64,000 nt of DNA, from NCBI GenBank assembly GCA_004154925.1, contig QJNS01000097.1, positions 124,001 through 188,000 on the forward strand, in the 5' to 3' direction. Positions 44,255 through 56,201 of this stretch are shown piece after piece. The position numbers and the translations under genes were made by a program. How positions within the stretch are numbered: the first letter of the stretch is position 1; each line of letters begins with the position of its first letter. The stretch is from Monosporascus cannonballus. Taxonomy: Eukaryota > Ascomycota > Sordariomycetes > Xylariales. The notes below the pieces were generated by a model that did not search any database, was not told the origin of the DNA, and was given only the letters and a program-made list of their open reading frames with translations.

Positions 44255-45181
44255 TTACGTGACTCGGCGACTATCATCATCGTTGCTAATAGTACTGGCG
44301 CCGCCTCCTTCAGCTTCGGCCACCATCTGGGTCTTGACAACCTGCCCCTCCGGGGTGACATAGATATATGCGACGATCTCCAAGCCCGGAAACGGGACGA
44401 ACTCGTAGCCTAGCTCGAACTGCGTCTCCTCATCCTCGGTGGTTATTGTTCTGTTGTGTCCGGTGAAGGACATGTCGCGGCTGTAGTCGCCGACCACCTT
44501 GCGGCCGAGCTCGTTGCCGTTGTTGTCGAGGAACTCGTCGTAGATCGTCCCGTCCTGCGCCAAGACGCGATTAGTGTGCTTCGCTCCGGAGTAGTCGTTC
44601 ACGGAGTAGAGGATGTTATTTATGAGGTTGTGGTCTGGTGGCACGTCTCGCTTTGAGAGCTCGGAGGGGTCCGTACTCTGTGTGGATGATGAAGAATCGC
44701 CCCCGACCGAATTCCCGATGTCCTCTATGAGGTTGCCCACGTTGTTGCCTAGCGTGGCGACGATGGGGTTCAGGTCGATGGTATTGAGCACGTCACCAAC
44801 CATCTGCACGACGTTCCCTAGGCGCGCTTCTAGTTCAACTTTTGCGCTCACATCCTCTATCTTGAGCGAGACCTTGTCGATGGAGGCATCCACACCTGCG
44901 TTGAAACGCAGTAGGTTCAGGACCTTGGCGTCAAGATTCACCTTCGCAGTGAGGTTCTGGACCTCGATGCTGATTTCTCCCACCGACACCGACGCATTCA
45001 GGTAGACGTCTGGCTCTTCCGGGAGATCGACACCATGGGTGTTGGCAGTCGTGTAGTTGACGGCCTCGGGATCCCCACGCTTACGGAGGTTATAGCCGAC
45101 ATAGCCATTGTCTTGAGCGAGCCCGATTGACGAATGTGACAACAGAAGCAGCACGAGCCCATTGGGCGAAAAAGCCTTCAT
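44255..45181 (-). CDS. Secreted protein of an uncharacterised fungal family (copy 1)
   Basis: Single exon, 308 residues, starting with a signal peptide (MKAFSPNGLVLLLLSHSSIG). A central alpha/beta repeat-like block follows: GEISIEVQNLTAKVNLDAKV, LRFNAGVDASIDKVSLKIED, VSAKVELEARLGNVVQMVGD and VLNTIDLNPIVATLG. It then has a dibasic SKRDV site and a second module, VLAQDGTIYDEFLDNNGNEL with VVGDYSRDMSFTGHN and VPFPGLEIVAYIYVTPEGQV. The central block aligns with the divergent neighbour at 45953-46883. N-glycosylation sequons (NAS, NLT, NRT) are present. The family is widespread in filamentous ascomycetes as hypothetical secreted proteins, and I know no activity. Confidence 0.78.
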   Translation of the reverse strand: MKAFSPNGLVLLLLSHSSIGLAQDNGYVGYNLRKRGDPEAVNYTTANTHGVDLPEEPDVYLNASVSVGEISIEVQNLTAKVNLDAKVLNLLRFNAGVDASIDKVSLKIEDVSAKVELEARLGNVVQMVGDVLNTIDLNPIVATLGNNVGNLIEDIGNSVGGDSSSSTQSTDPSELSKRDVPPDHNLINNILYSVNDYSGAKHTNRVLAQDGTIYDEFLDNNGNELGRKVVGDYSRDMSFTGHNRTITTEDEETQFELGYEFVPFPGLEIVAYIYVTPEGQVVKTQMVAEAEGGGASTISNDDDSRRVT

Positions 45182-45952
45182 TTTCGATCAATATGGGTCA
45201 TGCGACTCCTGAGAATGCAGTGTCGGAGACCAAGGAGATTTTCAAGGTGTGAACTTGCCGTGATTATCTAAGGGACGAAGAGCCAATTCGCGAGGTGGTG
45301 ATAGATGCGAGGAAGACTGACAGTCCGTGGGTGTCCCGAAAAGATACGGTCTGGGGCTCTGGGAGTGCACATCTCGATGACCAAATTGATATCCTCCAGC
45401 TATCTTCGGTGGGAAATCCCCGTGCCGGAGTCATTGACATGAGCAAGCCCTTGGTCAGGGGGTATTAGGACAGCGAAATATAGCTTCAACACCCCCGGCG
45501 ACACACTCCATTCGCTCCACCTGACTGTGGTATATTAAACCTCCGACTGGCTGGAAACGCGTCCTCAAGGATGAGCCCTCCCAACAACCCGCCTCTACTG
45601 GGACTGTCTAGAGGTCCCGCATTGAGCTTAATCTCCCTATACTTGAAATATCAAGTTTTCCTCCTTGCACCCGCGGCTTAATAGTTGAAATATGCATAGG
45701 CTAATGGCCCAAGCTGGTGTCGTGAGCCGTCTGGCTCAATTGGCGTCACCGGTGTCTTTATGCCAGTCAACAGCGGTGCAGAATGGCGCCAATGCCAAGG
45801 GTCATTAACTAAGAGGATAATGCTCCCCAGGGCTTCTCTGCAATCGCTGGCTGAACTTGGTCTACGACAACCGCCGTGCGACAATCGAATCAAGTTCACA
45901 CGCTGTATCGTACAGACTTGCGTCTTCAGCCGCTCGCCTATCCTCAGCGAAG
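45182..45952. promoter_or_regulatory. Shared promoter region of the divergent secreted-protein paralogues
   Basis: These 771 bases lie between the two start codons. An AT-rich TATATTAAA element lies near 45531-45539, roughly central. Co-regulation of the pair is plausible but not shown by sequence alone. Confidence 0.4.
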
Positions 45953-46883
45953 ATGCGCCATCATTTGATCCTGTCGTTGGCATGCGGCTTGTCGCAGCTG
46001 ATCTCTGTGACAGCGCAGACAGCATCATCGACGACTGATGCAGGGCCGACGAATTCGCCAACCGACGTGTCTTCGGGATCAGCATCGCAGCCAGAAGTGA
46101 CCTCCACGGATTCGGCTTCAGACACGGCGACTCAGAGCAGCGCAACCTCAGATCCTAGCACTACCACCGGCGGAAACGAACCAACAAGATCCGAATCAGG
46201 GCCGCCGGACGTCTCATTGAGAGTGCCCGAGCTCCACGTGGGACGGATCGAGCTGGATGTGGACAATCTCCGAGCAGAAGTGAACCTGGCAGCTCAGGTC
46301 GCCAATCTCGTAGAGCTCAATGCAGGTGTCTTCGTCGGCGTCGAGAAGGTCAACATCACGATCGCCGAGGTCGACGCCGAGCTTGAGCTCGTGGTCCGCT
46401 TAGGCAACTTAGTTGACATCGTTAACCGCACGCTCGAGTCGCTGAACCTGAACCCGTTCCTCATCAACATCCTCAACGAGGCGACGGAGCTGGTAGACTC
46501 GGTCGTGGGCGCCGTGGACGGGCTTCTGGGCTCGATCGTGAGCGGCGACTCTACCATTAAATTCCTGATCGACAACCTCGGTGAAATAGTGGCACAGACG
46601 ACGGACGCAGCTGGCAACGTCGTCAGCTCGATCGTGGGCAACTACGAGAAGAACATGACTTACACCGGAGCCGGGGAGATATTGGAGGGTGACTTGATTA
46701 AAAAAACATATAAAGTACGACGCGTTGAACGCTCTGGTCAATATAGTGTTCAATGCGGCCAATCAAGTCGTACAGGCTGTCGTCGTGAAGGGGAACGGAG
46801 GCGGCGGTGGCGGTGGCGGCGGAAGTAGTTCATCATCCGCCCCAACATCGACCCCGACCGCCAGTGCAACCCCGTCAAGTTAG
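45953..46883 (+). pseudogene. Secreted protein of the same family (copy 2) with a one-base frameshift
   Basis: The start is the ATG at 45953, with a signal peptide (MRHHLILSLACGLSQLISVT). A Ser/Thr-rich linker (about residues 22-85) precedes the family block: ELHVGRIELDVDNLRAEVNL, LVELNAGVFVGVEKVNITIA, VDAELELVVRLGNLVDIVNR and LESLNLNPFLINILN. It continues with SSIVGNYEKNMTYTGAGE. Around 46700-46715 (a 7-A run followed by AAA) the frame shifts by one base. In the original frame translation continues as KVRRVERSG to a stop near 46828. In the shifted frame it gives the expected KYDALNALVNIVFNAANQVV, a poly-Gly stretch, a Ser/Thr-rich end and TAG at 46883. The cause may be a real mutation, an assembly indel in the A-run, or frameshifting. 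Otherwise the gene looks intact. Confidence 0.75.
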
Positions 46884-48348
46884 GCTAAATCAAGGAAGAA
46901 GAATTGTGTAGGAACACATCAATTTGACCCAATTACAGCCGGTAGCACTTGCGTGAGCTAACCGGTCTAGTTAACATAGGCAGAGAGCGTTGGCGAAGTG
47001 AATGAGGATTCGATATTACGATTCATCGTCTTCAACCGGCTTTTAAACAGCACTATCTTACCCGATAACGTAAATCAGATTGTCGCTACAGAGACGATAC
47101 CTGTTAAACATCGTAGGTAGACTCTATGAGAGCGACTGTAGGGAATTAACAACACCAGATTCCGGGTGGGCTCCGTTGTACTTACAATCAAGCAGCTTGG
47201 CACACTGTCGATTCGCGGGGACAGACTGTAAGCGCTTCGTAAGCATCGCGTCCTGTTTTGAACCACTATTTGGATATAGAGTTTGGTCAATCTGCCCGCG
47301 CTCTGAGTTATTACATGCGGTGAAACTAGAGAGGTCTCGGCTGCCTCATAGTCCAAGCTTTGGGGCGCGGTGTTCGACCCTCACAAGTAGTCTTTTGTTG
47401 TGGCGAGGTTCCGTATTGTAGCATCGATGACAAGGCAAGCAAGCCTAGAAGGGGGTTGGGGCCAACACCGAAATCCGATATCGCCGAGCACCAACCGTTC
47501 TGGCAAAATATCTCGTTAACTTCTAACCTGTTCTCCAGTCTTGCAATTTAGAGCTTGATTAGCTCTTTCGCAGGGGTTCGATGTGCCAAGCTCATTTTGG
47601 CTTTTGTAGCTTCTCCAGGGGTGCCCGATGCAATGGGTGATACTCCGCATTGCACATGGAACTTACCGAAATTCCCGTGGAAATCCACCAATGGCTGGTT
47701 ATGGCCTGTCACTTCAGGGGCATGCGGCATACTTCCGCAGCTCCTAAGTGCCTGGATCATTGATTACACAATGACCAAGGTGCCTGGAGATAGTGCACCA
47801 TTCATCACAAGTATTATTCCCGGCATCTGGCATCGCTCCTTTGACTCACACGCCCTCCTGCACATAATTGACCCGATGGGACACAGAGTTCATAAAACAT
47901 GGCATGCTACGAAACGAGAGGCCCCACCGGACGAATGAGTACCGGCCGATCTTTATTTAAGCTCACCAGAAACCAATCCGGGGTATCGCGAACTTAGATC
48001 TTGGGTGTGGGGCCGGGCGTATTTCTCCGTCCACCAGAGCAGCGCCGAGCAGAGGAGGCTCGGAATTATAAACAGCAAAAAGTAAGAATACAGCTTGGCG
48101 GTCTTGATTCCTTAGGGATGATGCCTCGACAGCTTGACCGAGACGGCGACGCCTATGAGTATGATCTGGGCCTTTTTCACCGCCCCCCGAGGGGTTTAAA
48201 CACGACATTAATCGGCCGTACGTGATGGGGGGATGATCCCTGGCAGTCATAATATATTTAAAGCACCAGATATCCTCATATCAGTAGGGTTGTTGCCACA
48301 CTGCTTCTGAAGACCGTCGAGCGAAGTTGATCACCCTCCGGAGCCAGC
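46884..48348. other. 1.5 kb intergenic region
   Basis: An open frame at 47555-47938 (plus, no upstream ATG; first ATG at about 47630) gives a tryptophan-rich stretch of about 100 residues, but I recognise no domain and do not call it. The last 100 bases are the GH105 promoter. Confidence 0.4.
48250..48262 (+). promoter_or_regulatory. TATA-like element of the GH105 gene
   Basis: AATATATTTAAAG lies about 90-100 bp upstream of the start codon at 48349, a usual position for a fungal TATA element with a short 5' leader. Confidence 0.45.
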
Positions 48349-49814
48349 ATGAAGTTCGCACTATCATTGCTCGTCGGCGCGGCAGCTGCCAAGTGCGGCA
48401 AAAGCTCGTATCTGACCTGGACAGCCGACTCCTTCATAGAGCACGGGGTGAAGAAGGACTTCCATTACACCCAGGCGACACTATATCTAGGCTACGAGGC
48501 CGCCTATGAGCTGACCAAGAACGAGTCGTACGTCGAGTGGTACCGAAACCAGATCGACGGCGCGGTCGTCCTGGAGGATGGCACCATCAAGGACTGGGAC
48601 TATGAGTTCTATTCGCTCGATGACTACCGTATTGGCAACAACTTCCTCTGGTGGTACGAGCGCACCGGCGAAGAGAAGTACCGGAAGGCTGCCGACATCA
48701 TCCGGGAACAGATGAACAGGCATCCTCGAAATAAGGCAGGAGGCTTCTGGCATAGAAAGCCCGTCTACCCCAACCAAATGTGGCTTGAGTATGTGCATTC
48801 CTGAGGTCCCCAAGTTCCTTTCGAGAAACCCAGAAGACCGTTCCTAGAACCGCCTCAGATCGAGAAAGCTTTTGAGAAATAAAGCTGCTAACCTTAGGCG
48901 ATCTAGTGGGATTTTTATGGCAGACACTTTTTATGCCAAATGGACAAAGATGTTCGACAACGACAACACCACTGCCTGGGACGACATCCTGAATCAGTTC
49001 GTTCTCATTGATTCTCATACTCGTAAGTGAAAGCTATACCGAGGATCTCCGCACAATGCACGCGATTCCTAACCCCTTCACTCTCTTAGGGAATACTACC
49101 AGCGGGCTGCTCGCACACGGCTACGACGAGAGCAAGACGGCTGTCTGGGCCGACCCAGTTACAGGTACGCACATATTCAGTTAAGGGTTCAGAGGCGAAC
49201 TCTACCCAGTCTCGCCTTGCGGTAGGTTAATAGAGTCCCAGGTTCCGCCCCGCTCGTTTGGGACCGCGCCGTCGGCTGGTATTTCATTTCCCTGCTCGAG
49301 GTGATCCAGTTGTTCCCCGAGTCCCACGAGGGACACTCGATCCTCACCAAGTTCTACACGGACCTCGCGGCCGCCCTGAAGAGGACGCAGGACAAGTCCG
49401 GCGGGTGGTGGCTCATCATGAGCGAGCCCTACCCGGGGATGGAGGGCAACTACATCGAGAGCAGCGCCTCGGCCATGTTCACCTACGGCTGGCTGAAGGG
49501 CATCAAGCTCGGCCTCATCCCCGAGGAGGAGTACTACGGTCCCGCTAAAAAGGGATACAACCTCCTGACCTCGCGCTTCGTCAGGGCCGACGACAAGGGC
49601 CTCCTCAACTGGGAGGGGACGGTCTTGGTCGGATCCCTGAACAGCAACGCAACTTTCGAGGTAGGTTTTGCGAGCAGTGCGAAGAGCCGCATGTATAAGC
49701 CGGAAGCTGACACACTCTCTTTCTTAGTATTACATCGGCGTGCCTCTGCAAACGAACGACTACAAGGGAGTTGGCCCGTTCATGCTCGCATCGTACGAAT
49801 GGGAGACATATTAG
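48349..49814 (+). CDS. Secreted GH105 unsaturated rhamnogalacturonyl hydrolase
   Basis: GH105 enzymes remove the unsaturated uronic acid left by lyases at the non-reducing end of pectin (rhamnogalacturonan I) fragments. Five exons: 48349-48788, 48907-49022, 49090-49164, 49242-49660 and 49728-49814. All junctions keep frame, and the product is 378 residues. A short signal peptide (MKFALSLLVGAAAA) is followed by the (alpha/alpha)6 barrel. Family motifs are HYTQATLYLGYEAAYELT, YSLDDYRIGNNFLWWYERTG, GGFWHRKPVYPNQMWLDGIF, MADTFYAKW, GLLAHGYDESKTAVWADP, VWDRAVGWYF, SGGWWLIMSEPYPGMEGNYI and ESSASAMFTYGWLKGIKLGL. It ends GVPLQTNDYKGVGPFMLASY, the usual C-terminal signature. No defects are seen. Confidence 0.92.
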
Positions 49815-50689
49815 GCCCGCATGCGGGGATCACGGAAACTGTAGTCTAGAATATCGGATTATATAGCAGGTTCGAATTCAAATAAAGTTCGCAACATGTG
49901 ACACTCCATATATATGCCGAGTCATAGCATACATATGCGCGGAGTGAAACAGTTAGGATGATCGCTGTCAGGGCCCAGATAGCCAGGTGGTTATTCGACA
50001 GGAGCTTCAGGTCGCCAACTTTGAATTTTCAGCTGTCAGTAGCAGCCCTGTTTGGTCGTCTGGAACCTAACTGTTAGGCCAGTCTACGATGCTGTCCGTA
50101 TAAGGCATAATTCGTTCGTACGGACCATCCATTGTGTTACGGATCGTGCATACCAAGGTATGATACGTTGTGCGCATGGCCTCGGAACTACCGCAGTCCA
50201 ACATCGACTCTTACAGCACTGCTAAGTCCTCGATTTTTCTCCTGCTTCGACAACACTCTCAATATCATGATGGGGCAATGATAATATCATAAGCAGCGCG
50301 TCCACTCCAGCTATATTCTATATGGACGTCCAATCTAACGGCCGATATGAAGCGAGTAGGACATAGGAGAAGGGCGTACATACATCCAAAGAAAGACAAA
50401 CGATCGACACATAATCTCCTCCCTCGGCACCAGTCACATTGCCCACCCCTCCACCCAGCCAACTGCCTAACGGAGCTCCTCCTCGTCCTGCTGCGCGCGA
50501 AGGCGCCGGGTTAGCGCGTACTGCAGCAACTGGAGTCAGCCGTTGGTCGGTCCTCGGTGGTCAATTAGGAGAATGGGTCGCCGCAAGTTATCAGCCACTG
50601 TTCGCGAGCCGTAGGGTACGCAGTCAAATGCCTCCCATCTGGGAAGCTGTGCTCTTGGACCGAGAAATAAGGGGGGGCAAACAAAAAAC
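49815..50689. other. Intergenic spacer
   Basis: This is the 3' flank of GH105 followed by unremarkable sequence running into the dehydrogenase relic. Confidence 0.5.
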
Positions 50690-51190
50690 TCCACGAAATT
50701 GCACATCGGCCAGAGCAGGTTGACGAGCTTGCTGGTGGCGTAGCGTTGTCGCCCGGGCAGGGCGAGCGACGCGGCCGTGTCGTATTTGCCGTCAGGCAGC
50801 CCGGACTTCTGCGCCGGGTCGTGCGTGCCGCTGGAGGCGAGGACGGTGGGGGCGCCGTCGGGCGCGAGACCGGGCGCCAGTAGGTGGAGCAGCAGCGCGT
50901 GGCCCACGTGGCTGATGCCGAAGGTGGCCTCGAGGCCGTTGCGGGCGTGCGTCAGATTGCGGGGAACTTGCAGCCCCGCGTTAGGGACGAGCGCGCGGGT
51001 AGCTCTCGGCGTTCAACTCGCGGGCGTAGGCCCGAACATCGACGAGGTCGCCGCGGTCCAGTGGCAGGAAAACCGTGTTGCTCTGCCCGAGGGCCTTGTT
51101 GATCTTGCCCGCGGCCTGCTCCGTGCCCGTCCGCGGGGACAGGACGATCAGGGAATGCGGCCGTCTCCTGGCTATTTCTGGCGCGGCATG
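50690..51190 (-). pseudogene. Relic of a short-chain dehydrogenase/reductase
   Basis: The minus strand contains ordered SDR pieces in two frames. The first is RRRPHSLIVLSPRTGTEQAA, then INKALGQSNTVFLPLDRGDL. After a frame change near 51000 come ALVPNAGLQVP, a variant of the NAG motif, THARNGLEATFGISHVGHAL, LLHLLAPGL, TVLASSGTHDP and YATSKLVNLLW, the catalytic YxxxK. The N-terminal TGxxxGIG segment and everything after LVNLLW are missing or unrecognisable. It cannot make a normal enzyme. Confidence 0.7.
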
Positions 51191-52681
51191 GCACTACGCT
51201 GAGCCAGGCTTCCGAACCTCATGAGGGTGGCTAAGCCCCCGAGCCCGGGTACTGCCCGGCCCAGCGGCGCATGAACGGCAGCAGCGACAAGGATAGGATG
51301 AAAAGGTGGAAGTGGACAGCAAAAGCTGATGGATGCCCCAAAACACTAATCACAATTATATACGTACTACGCCTAGGTTCAGCCTTCAAATCCGAATAGC
51401 CTTGGGAAGCAAGACACCTTACCACCGAGACTAGAAGTTCCACCGGTGACGGGGATAATACTCTTGTGTTGCATAGTAACCAGGAGCTTATGGAATGCTA
51501 GGCTGGTTACCAATCTCGAGGGAGGAAGCCGTAGATGGTATTTTTCGGTTGTTGATGCGGTAGGTAGAGCTAGGGTCGTCGTCGCCGTCGACTAAGTCTC
51601 AACAGTAGCAAGTAAGCGAGCAGTAGACTCAACAAGTACAGAAACTGCCTGGTAGGCTCATCATAGTCTCTCCTTCTGTTCTAGGGGACGACATCTTATG
51701 TTTGCTCGTAAGCGACATCGTTCTATTGTGTGAGTATCCAGACACACGGCCGTCCATTGCGCGGGTGCCCGAAATGGCCGTCGCGGCCACGATGCACGAT
51801 GCTACGGATGTGCTCCAGAGCCTCGCATGCTACACAACCCACTCTCTGGTCCAATAGTCGTCCGCCTTATGTAAACATATTTCACTAACCGCTTAGGTGT
51901 CTTCGCAGAATGCCAGCAGGTAGGTTCCTGGCAAAGCGTGGTTCGGCCCAGGTCCACCACTGGTTTCCGCGGGGCACCTAATCTTCACGACTTTCCGTGT
52001 CGTGCCCCGGGAGGAGCTCCGACTCAAGCCAGACCGACAAAAGCAGGGACGCGGGTTTGGTGGGCGAAGTTGTTAGCAAGGGGCCTAGCGAGGATGGATA
52101 TTGTCGAGCCTACGCTAATCCCCGTAATGGTATTTGGGCGGATTTAAGGCGTTATCGACGTCCACTTCACGAAACCTACGAGACTCTTGATTACCTATTC
52201 ATTCTGGACTTAAGGATGCAGTAGGGGAGTGATATGTCCCTAACTCGTATCCGACGGAACCTGGCTGCGTCCCAAAGGTGATGCTCCGACATGGAGTGTC
52301 AAGCTGCAGTAGGAACACTCCTTCTGTCCTGCACCATGCCTCCGATAAGAAGGCACCAAGTCCATAGCTCACCCAAGCACTTCCGAAAAGCCTGTATGCC
52401 GAAATCTCTTCGCATTGACACCCACTGGAACCGTCTCATAAGTGACCCATTTGCTCCATGAGGCATTCCAAAGACATGTCCCGGCACCCATGATGCCGCA
52501 TGGCCTTATACGCCGGGCTTATGAGACATTTCATCTACACCACCTAACGCCGTCCTATCGCCTATAGTACGTAATGAACATGATTTGCCTGCTTGCCTAA
52601 GCGAACACATAGAAGGCCTCCCATCGTCGCATGTTCGGCCGTTAGAACGTCCCATGTAAGCACGTGCAACTCATAACCCGT
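51191..52681. other. 1.5 kb intergenic region
   Basis: No gene is supported. A plus-strand 69-codon frame at 51938-52147 has no recognisable motif. The end is the 3' flank of AKR1. Confidence 0.45.
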
Positions 52682-55099
52682 CTATACCGCTTCCCCAGAA
52701 ACGGCCTCGTACCCACCCCTCCGCCGTCCCAGATTCATATCCATCGCTGCTGGACTCTCGTAGATCTCCGTGTAGTTGATTCTCTGGCCGCCGAGCATGG
52801 CATCACCTGTCTCCCTACGGCCGAACACGGGTGCCGGGTCACACCAAAAGTCGCGGCAGTTCTGGAGGCATCCTTTGCTGTAGGGGTTGCGCTTCCTACG
52901 CGACTTCTTGCTCCCGGTGGCTGCGCCGCGACCTGTAGCAGTCTCGATGAATGTATCCACCCCGAGCAAGCGGCTCCACTGCTTCAAAAAGCCCCCATGC
53001 TTGTGATGGCCGCCCCTAGCCCCTAAAGGATCGTCAGCGGCGGAAGGAGGCACCCCGGCGTCGGGATGGTTGGGGTCGAGTGGGGCGCCGGTACTAGTGA
53101 ATGCGGACACAATTGCCGATGCCGAGCCGTCCCGAATGCCGTACATGTTTTCGTATGTCGTCATGGCGCGCGCTACTTGGATGAATTGTACGAAGAGCAG
53201 CATGCCGACCCATGTCAGCTGTAATGAGGCCCAGATGCCGAGCAGTACCATGTAGGGGTCGTAGTTGAGCACCTGGCACAAAGACTCTGCCAAGACGACG
53301 CACTCGCGCGACGCAGACTCCGTATTTTCAGATGAGAAGTAGTGATAGAGTAGCCAGTCGAATGATAGAATACCTATGGTAAGCGTGATCAAGTAGAGGA
53401 AGAAGTGCCGGTGGTTGTTGACGCCTACACAGTTGTTGACCCATGGACAGTGGCTATAGCTCCTCAGTTAGTTCTGGTCCGACACCCGCAAAACTAGCTC
53501 GACTCACTGGTCATGTTTGGCCACACAGCGCTGGCATCGCTTGCAGTGCTTGCTTCTTAGTGGCGTGCGGATCATGCAAGTGACGCAGAAGTTGGATTCG
53601 TCAAACTTCCACATGCCCAGCAACTCGTCAATGACGGCCTTCTGCTCAGCAATCCCATTGAGTTTGGGGACGAAGCCGGGATCAAAGGCCATACAGGTCG
53701 CATAGAAGTAGGTAGTGAGACCGTAAAATGTCAGGAACAGGAGATTGAGCAGTCCATGACCAGAGTAAGTGTCTGGATCCCTGGTCAGTAGTTAGGCGTG
53801 TACTTGGAGTGGGGTTTACCGACTAGGTAGTATAACCGTCAGCCATCCCCCACCGACCCAAAATAATGATGCGGCAAATATACCAGCAAGCCATGGCTAT
53901 ATATCCTGTCAGCATTCTGAATAGCTGCACCCCCCGGGGCCAAATGACATACCGTCCTATGGAGATGTCTCATGTCCGGCGGTGCGTACTGGAGGACCTG
54001 GTTCGTGACCCATTGGAAACCGAAGCCCACCAGAAATGCCACCGGGATAGACAAGATAATGGGCAAGTACGCTAGGATGGACAACTCGATGAACAGAAGC
54101 GCGGTGGGCAATAGAAACAGGAATTTGTTCATAAAACCCCGTTTGTCCTTGAGGAAGAAGGATGAACCGGGCCACCAGGGCGTCACCGGATAACCATTCT
54201 CGTCGTAACCGCACTCCTTAAGCGCCCGCTGCCACGCGCTGACGGTGTTCAGATCCTGCGCCGTTATCGCCGGAGTCTTTCCCGTTTCTGTCTTGGCAAA
54301 GCGATCGGAGCCGTATTCGATGAGCTTCAGAATGCATAGCGGCGACCCCTTGACAAGAGCCCAATGTAAGGCAGTGAAGCCCTGCTCATCGACAGCATGT
54401 ACGCTGGCGCCCCATCGCAGAAACAGGTCCACACATTGGGGGAATCCCTTGTAAGCCGCCCACATAAGGCCCGTGTGGCCGTAGGCGTCTGCCACGTCCA
54501 CAGGGATGCCCTGGTGCAGTAATAAGACGATGAGCAGGACGTTGCCATTGAAAGTCGAGATATGTAGAGTGTTGTAGCCTTGCGAATCGGTAACGAGAGG
54601 GTCGGCGCCATGCTGGAGGAGTAGGTTGACCGTATAGTAGTTGGATCGCTGAGCAGCCCATTGTAAAGGTGTTGCGACAGAATCGCCGCCTTTCTTGTTA
54701 ATGTCGGCGCCGTTCTCAATGAGGAACTTGCACATGGCGAACTGGTTGTTGATCGCGGCCCACTGGACAACTGCGCGTTAGACAAATAGAGAGAAGACAG
54801 ACTATCAAGGGCGATGTAGTGTATGTACGTCTTAAACTCACGTGCAGTGGCGTGATGCCATCATTGTCTGTGTAAGTCGCATCGATGTCTCCAGCTTCGA
54901 AGAGCTTCTTCATAGCCGGTATATCTCCTACCCGCGCCAACTGCATGATGTCTGGTTCGGGCGAAGATGGGTCGCTGGTAGGGAGGCGGCCCATCTCCAG
55001 GTCTTCCGAATTCAGCTTCGGAACAGCAGCGCTGCCTTTCGAGGACGGTTGAATCGGGGCCCCGTTAAGGCCAACATCTTGTTGGATGCTCTGCGCCAT
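52682..55099 (-). CDS. AKR1: Ankyrin-repeat DHHC palmitoyltransferase
   Basis: Akr1 S-palmitoylates cytosolic-face cysteines in proteins such as casein kinases, acting in Golgi and endosomal membranes. Five exons: 55099-54842, 54762-53953, 53896-53820, 53780-53508 and 53453-52682. All junctions are phase-consistent, and the product is 729 residues, the normal size. An N-terminal hydrophilic region ([18 protein letters not shown]) is followed by about six ankyrin repeats, including [42 protein letters not shown] and [15 protein letters not shown]. Membrane segments follow ([50 protein letters not shown]). The Cys-rich domain has [20 protein letters not shown], then [14 protein letters not shown], with the splice inside DHHC. 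The C-terminal tail carries a PYSKG-like element ([10 protein letters not shown]). All catalytic residues are present. Confidence 0.93.
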
Positions 55100-56201
55100 A
55101 CGTTGTCGAGCTACTGACAACGGTTCGATTTCTTAGTGATTTGCCAGTATGCTTATCTCAAACGATTGGGTTGGGTCCTGTCGCCTCGGGCTGCGCTGGA
55201 TTCGAACCGAATCACGGGGGTGGATCGACGGCCGGTCCTGTTTTAACCAGAGACGATGGCACAGAGTGCGAAGCGCCGTCACGGCCGAAGAAGGCGACGC
55301 AATTCTGGACTCAGAGGCGAAATATTTCCGGAAAGGAGTGGACGTTGATTCTCTAGAGGGCTTTGTACATTTCTGTCATTACTAGGTAGATCTGGAGTAA
55401 TACCTAAAGAAAGAAGTAAAAGTAAGTAATGGTTCCATCCAATATTCATTGGCCAGTGACTCTGATGGCGCAGAAGGTGGATCTCCGCAGTCCATAATTC
55501 AGGCCTCCCCAGGAAACCACGGGCGGCGCGTCCCTGCCATCCATGCTGTTGGATCTGAAGGGTACAATGCCGCTGTACCCCTTTATCCCAGATCTACCTA
55601 AAGGTACCTACCTACGTATTAGTAAAGCTACCGAAGACCAGACGGGAGCTCAAGGCTCCTCCAAGAACGGAAAAGGTTGTGCCCGTTATTTGCATTATTG
55701 ATAAGAAGGGCGGTATCTTCTTAAAAGGATACCCATGTTGCGGGCCCTCGAAACCTAAAACCTTTATCTGCACAGCCACGCCAAGCCACACGACAAGGAT
55801 GCTGGGCCACTCTTTGGGGCTTAGCAACTAGATACAAAGTACTTAGAGGTCAATGCCAAGAATGACGCCACTATTTGGATGTCGCGCTCAAAGTCCGATA
55901 AGATTATGGAAGCACAACATGGCATTTTGACGTGTGCTTGATTCTGTCGTTATCAGATGCCCTGAGCTTGTCGTACGTCCATCGGGCCACTTTCAACACG
56001 ACACCTGTTCTCCTTTCGGGGGTCCGGTTCTCCTTTTCAGGGGCTTGCTCACTATAACATAAATCCCGGAGACCCGTGAGCACTCCGTCCCGATCCATAA
56101 TCCATCCCATCGCCGCCGCTTCAGTGCCAACCTCGACCACCGCCACCACCTGCTGCGACAACGAACGACGCTAGAGAGGCGAGAACACCAACCAACCGCG
56201 C
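55100..56201. other. Intergenic region between divergent genes
   Basis: These 1.1 kb hold the promoters of AKR1 (minus) and SRP102 (plus). A GGTTCGAATCC element on the minus strand at about 55198-55208 resembles a tRNA B-box, but no cloverleaf can be folded around it. Confidence 0.5.

Noticed and set aside
47555..47938. 127-codon plus-strand frame with several Trp
   Set aside because: It starts with TTG, no homologue is recalled, and there are no splice partners; left uncalled.
55160..55225. B-box-like GGTTCGAATCC on the minus strand
   Set aside because: The flanking bases do not form a five-pair T-stem or an acceptor stem.
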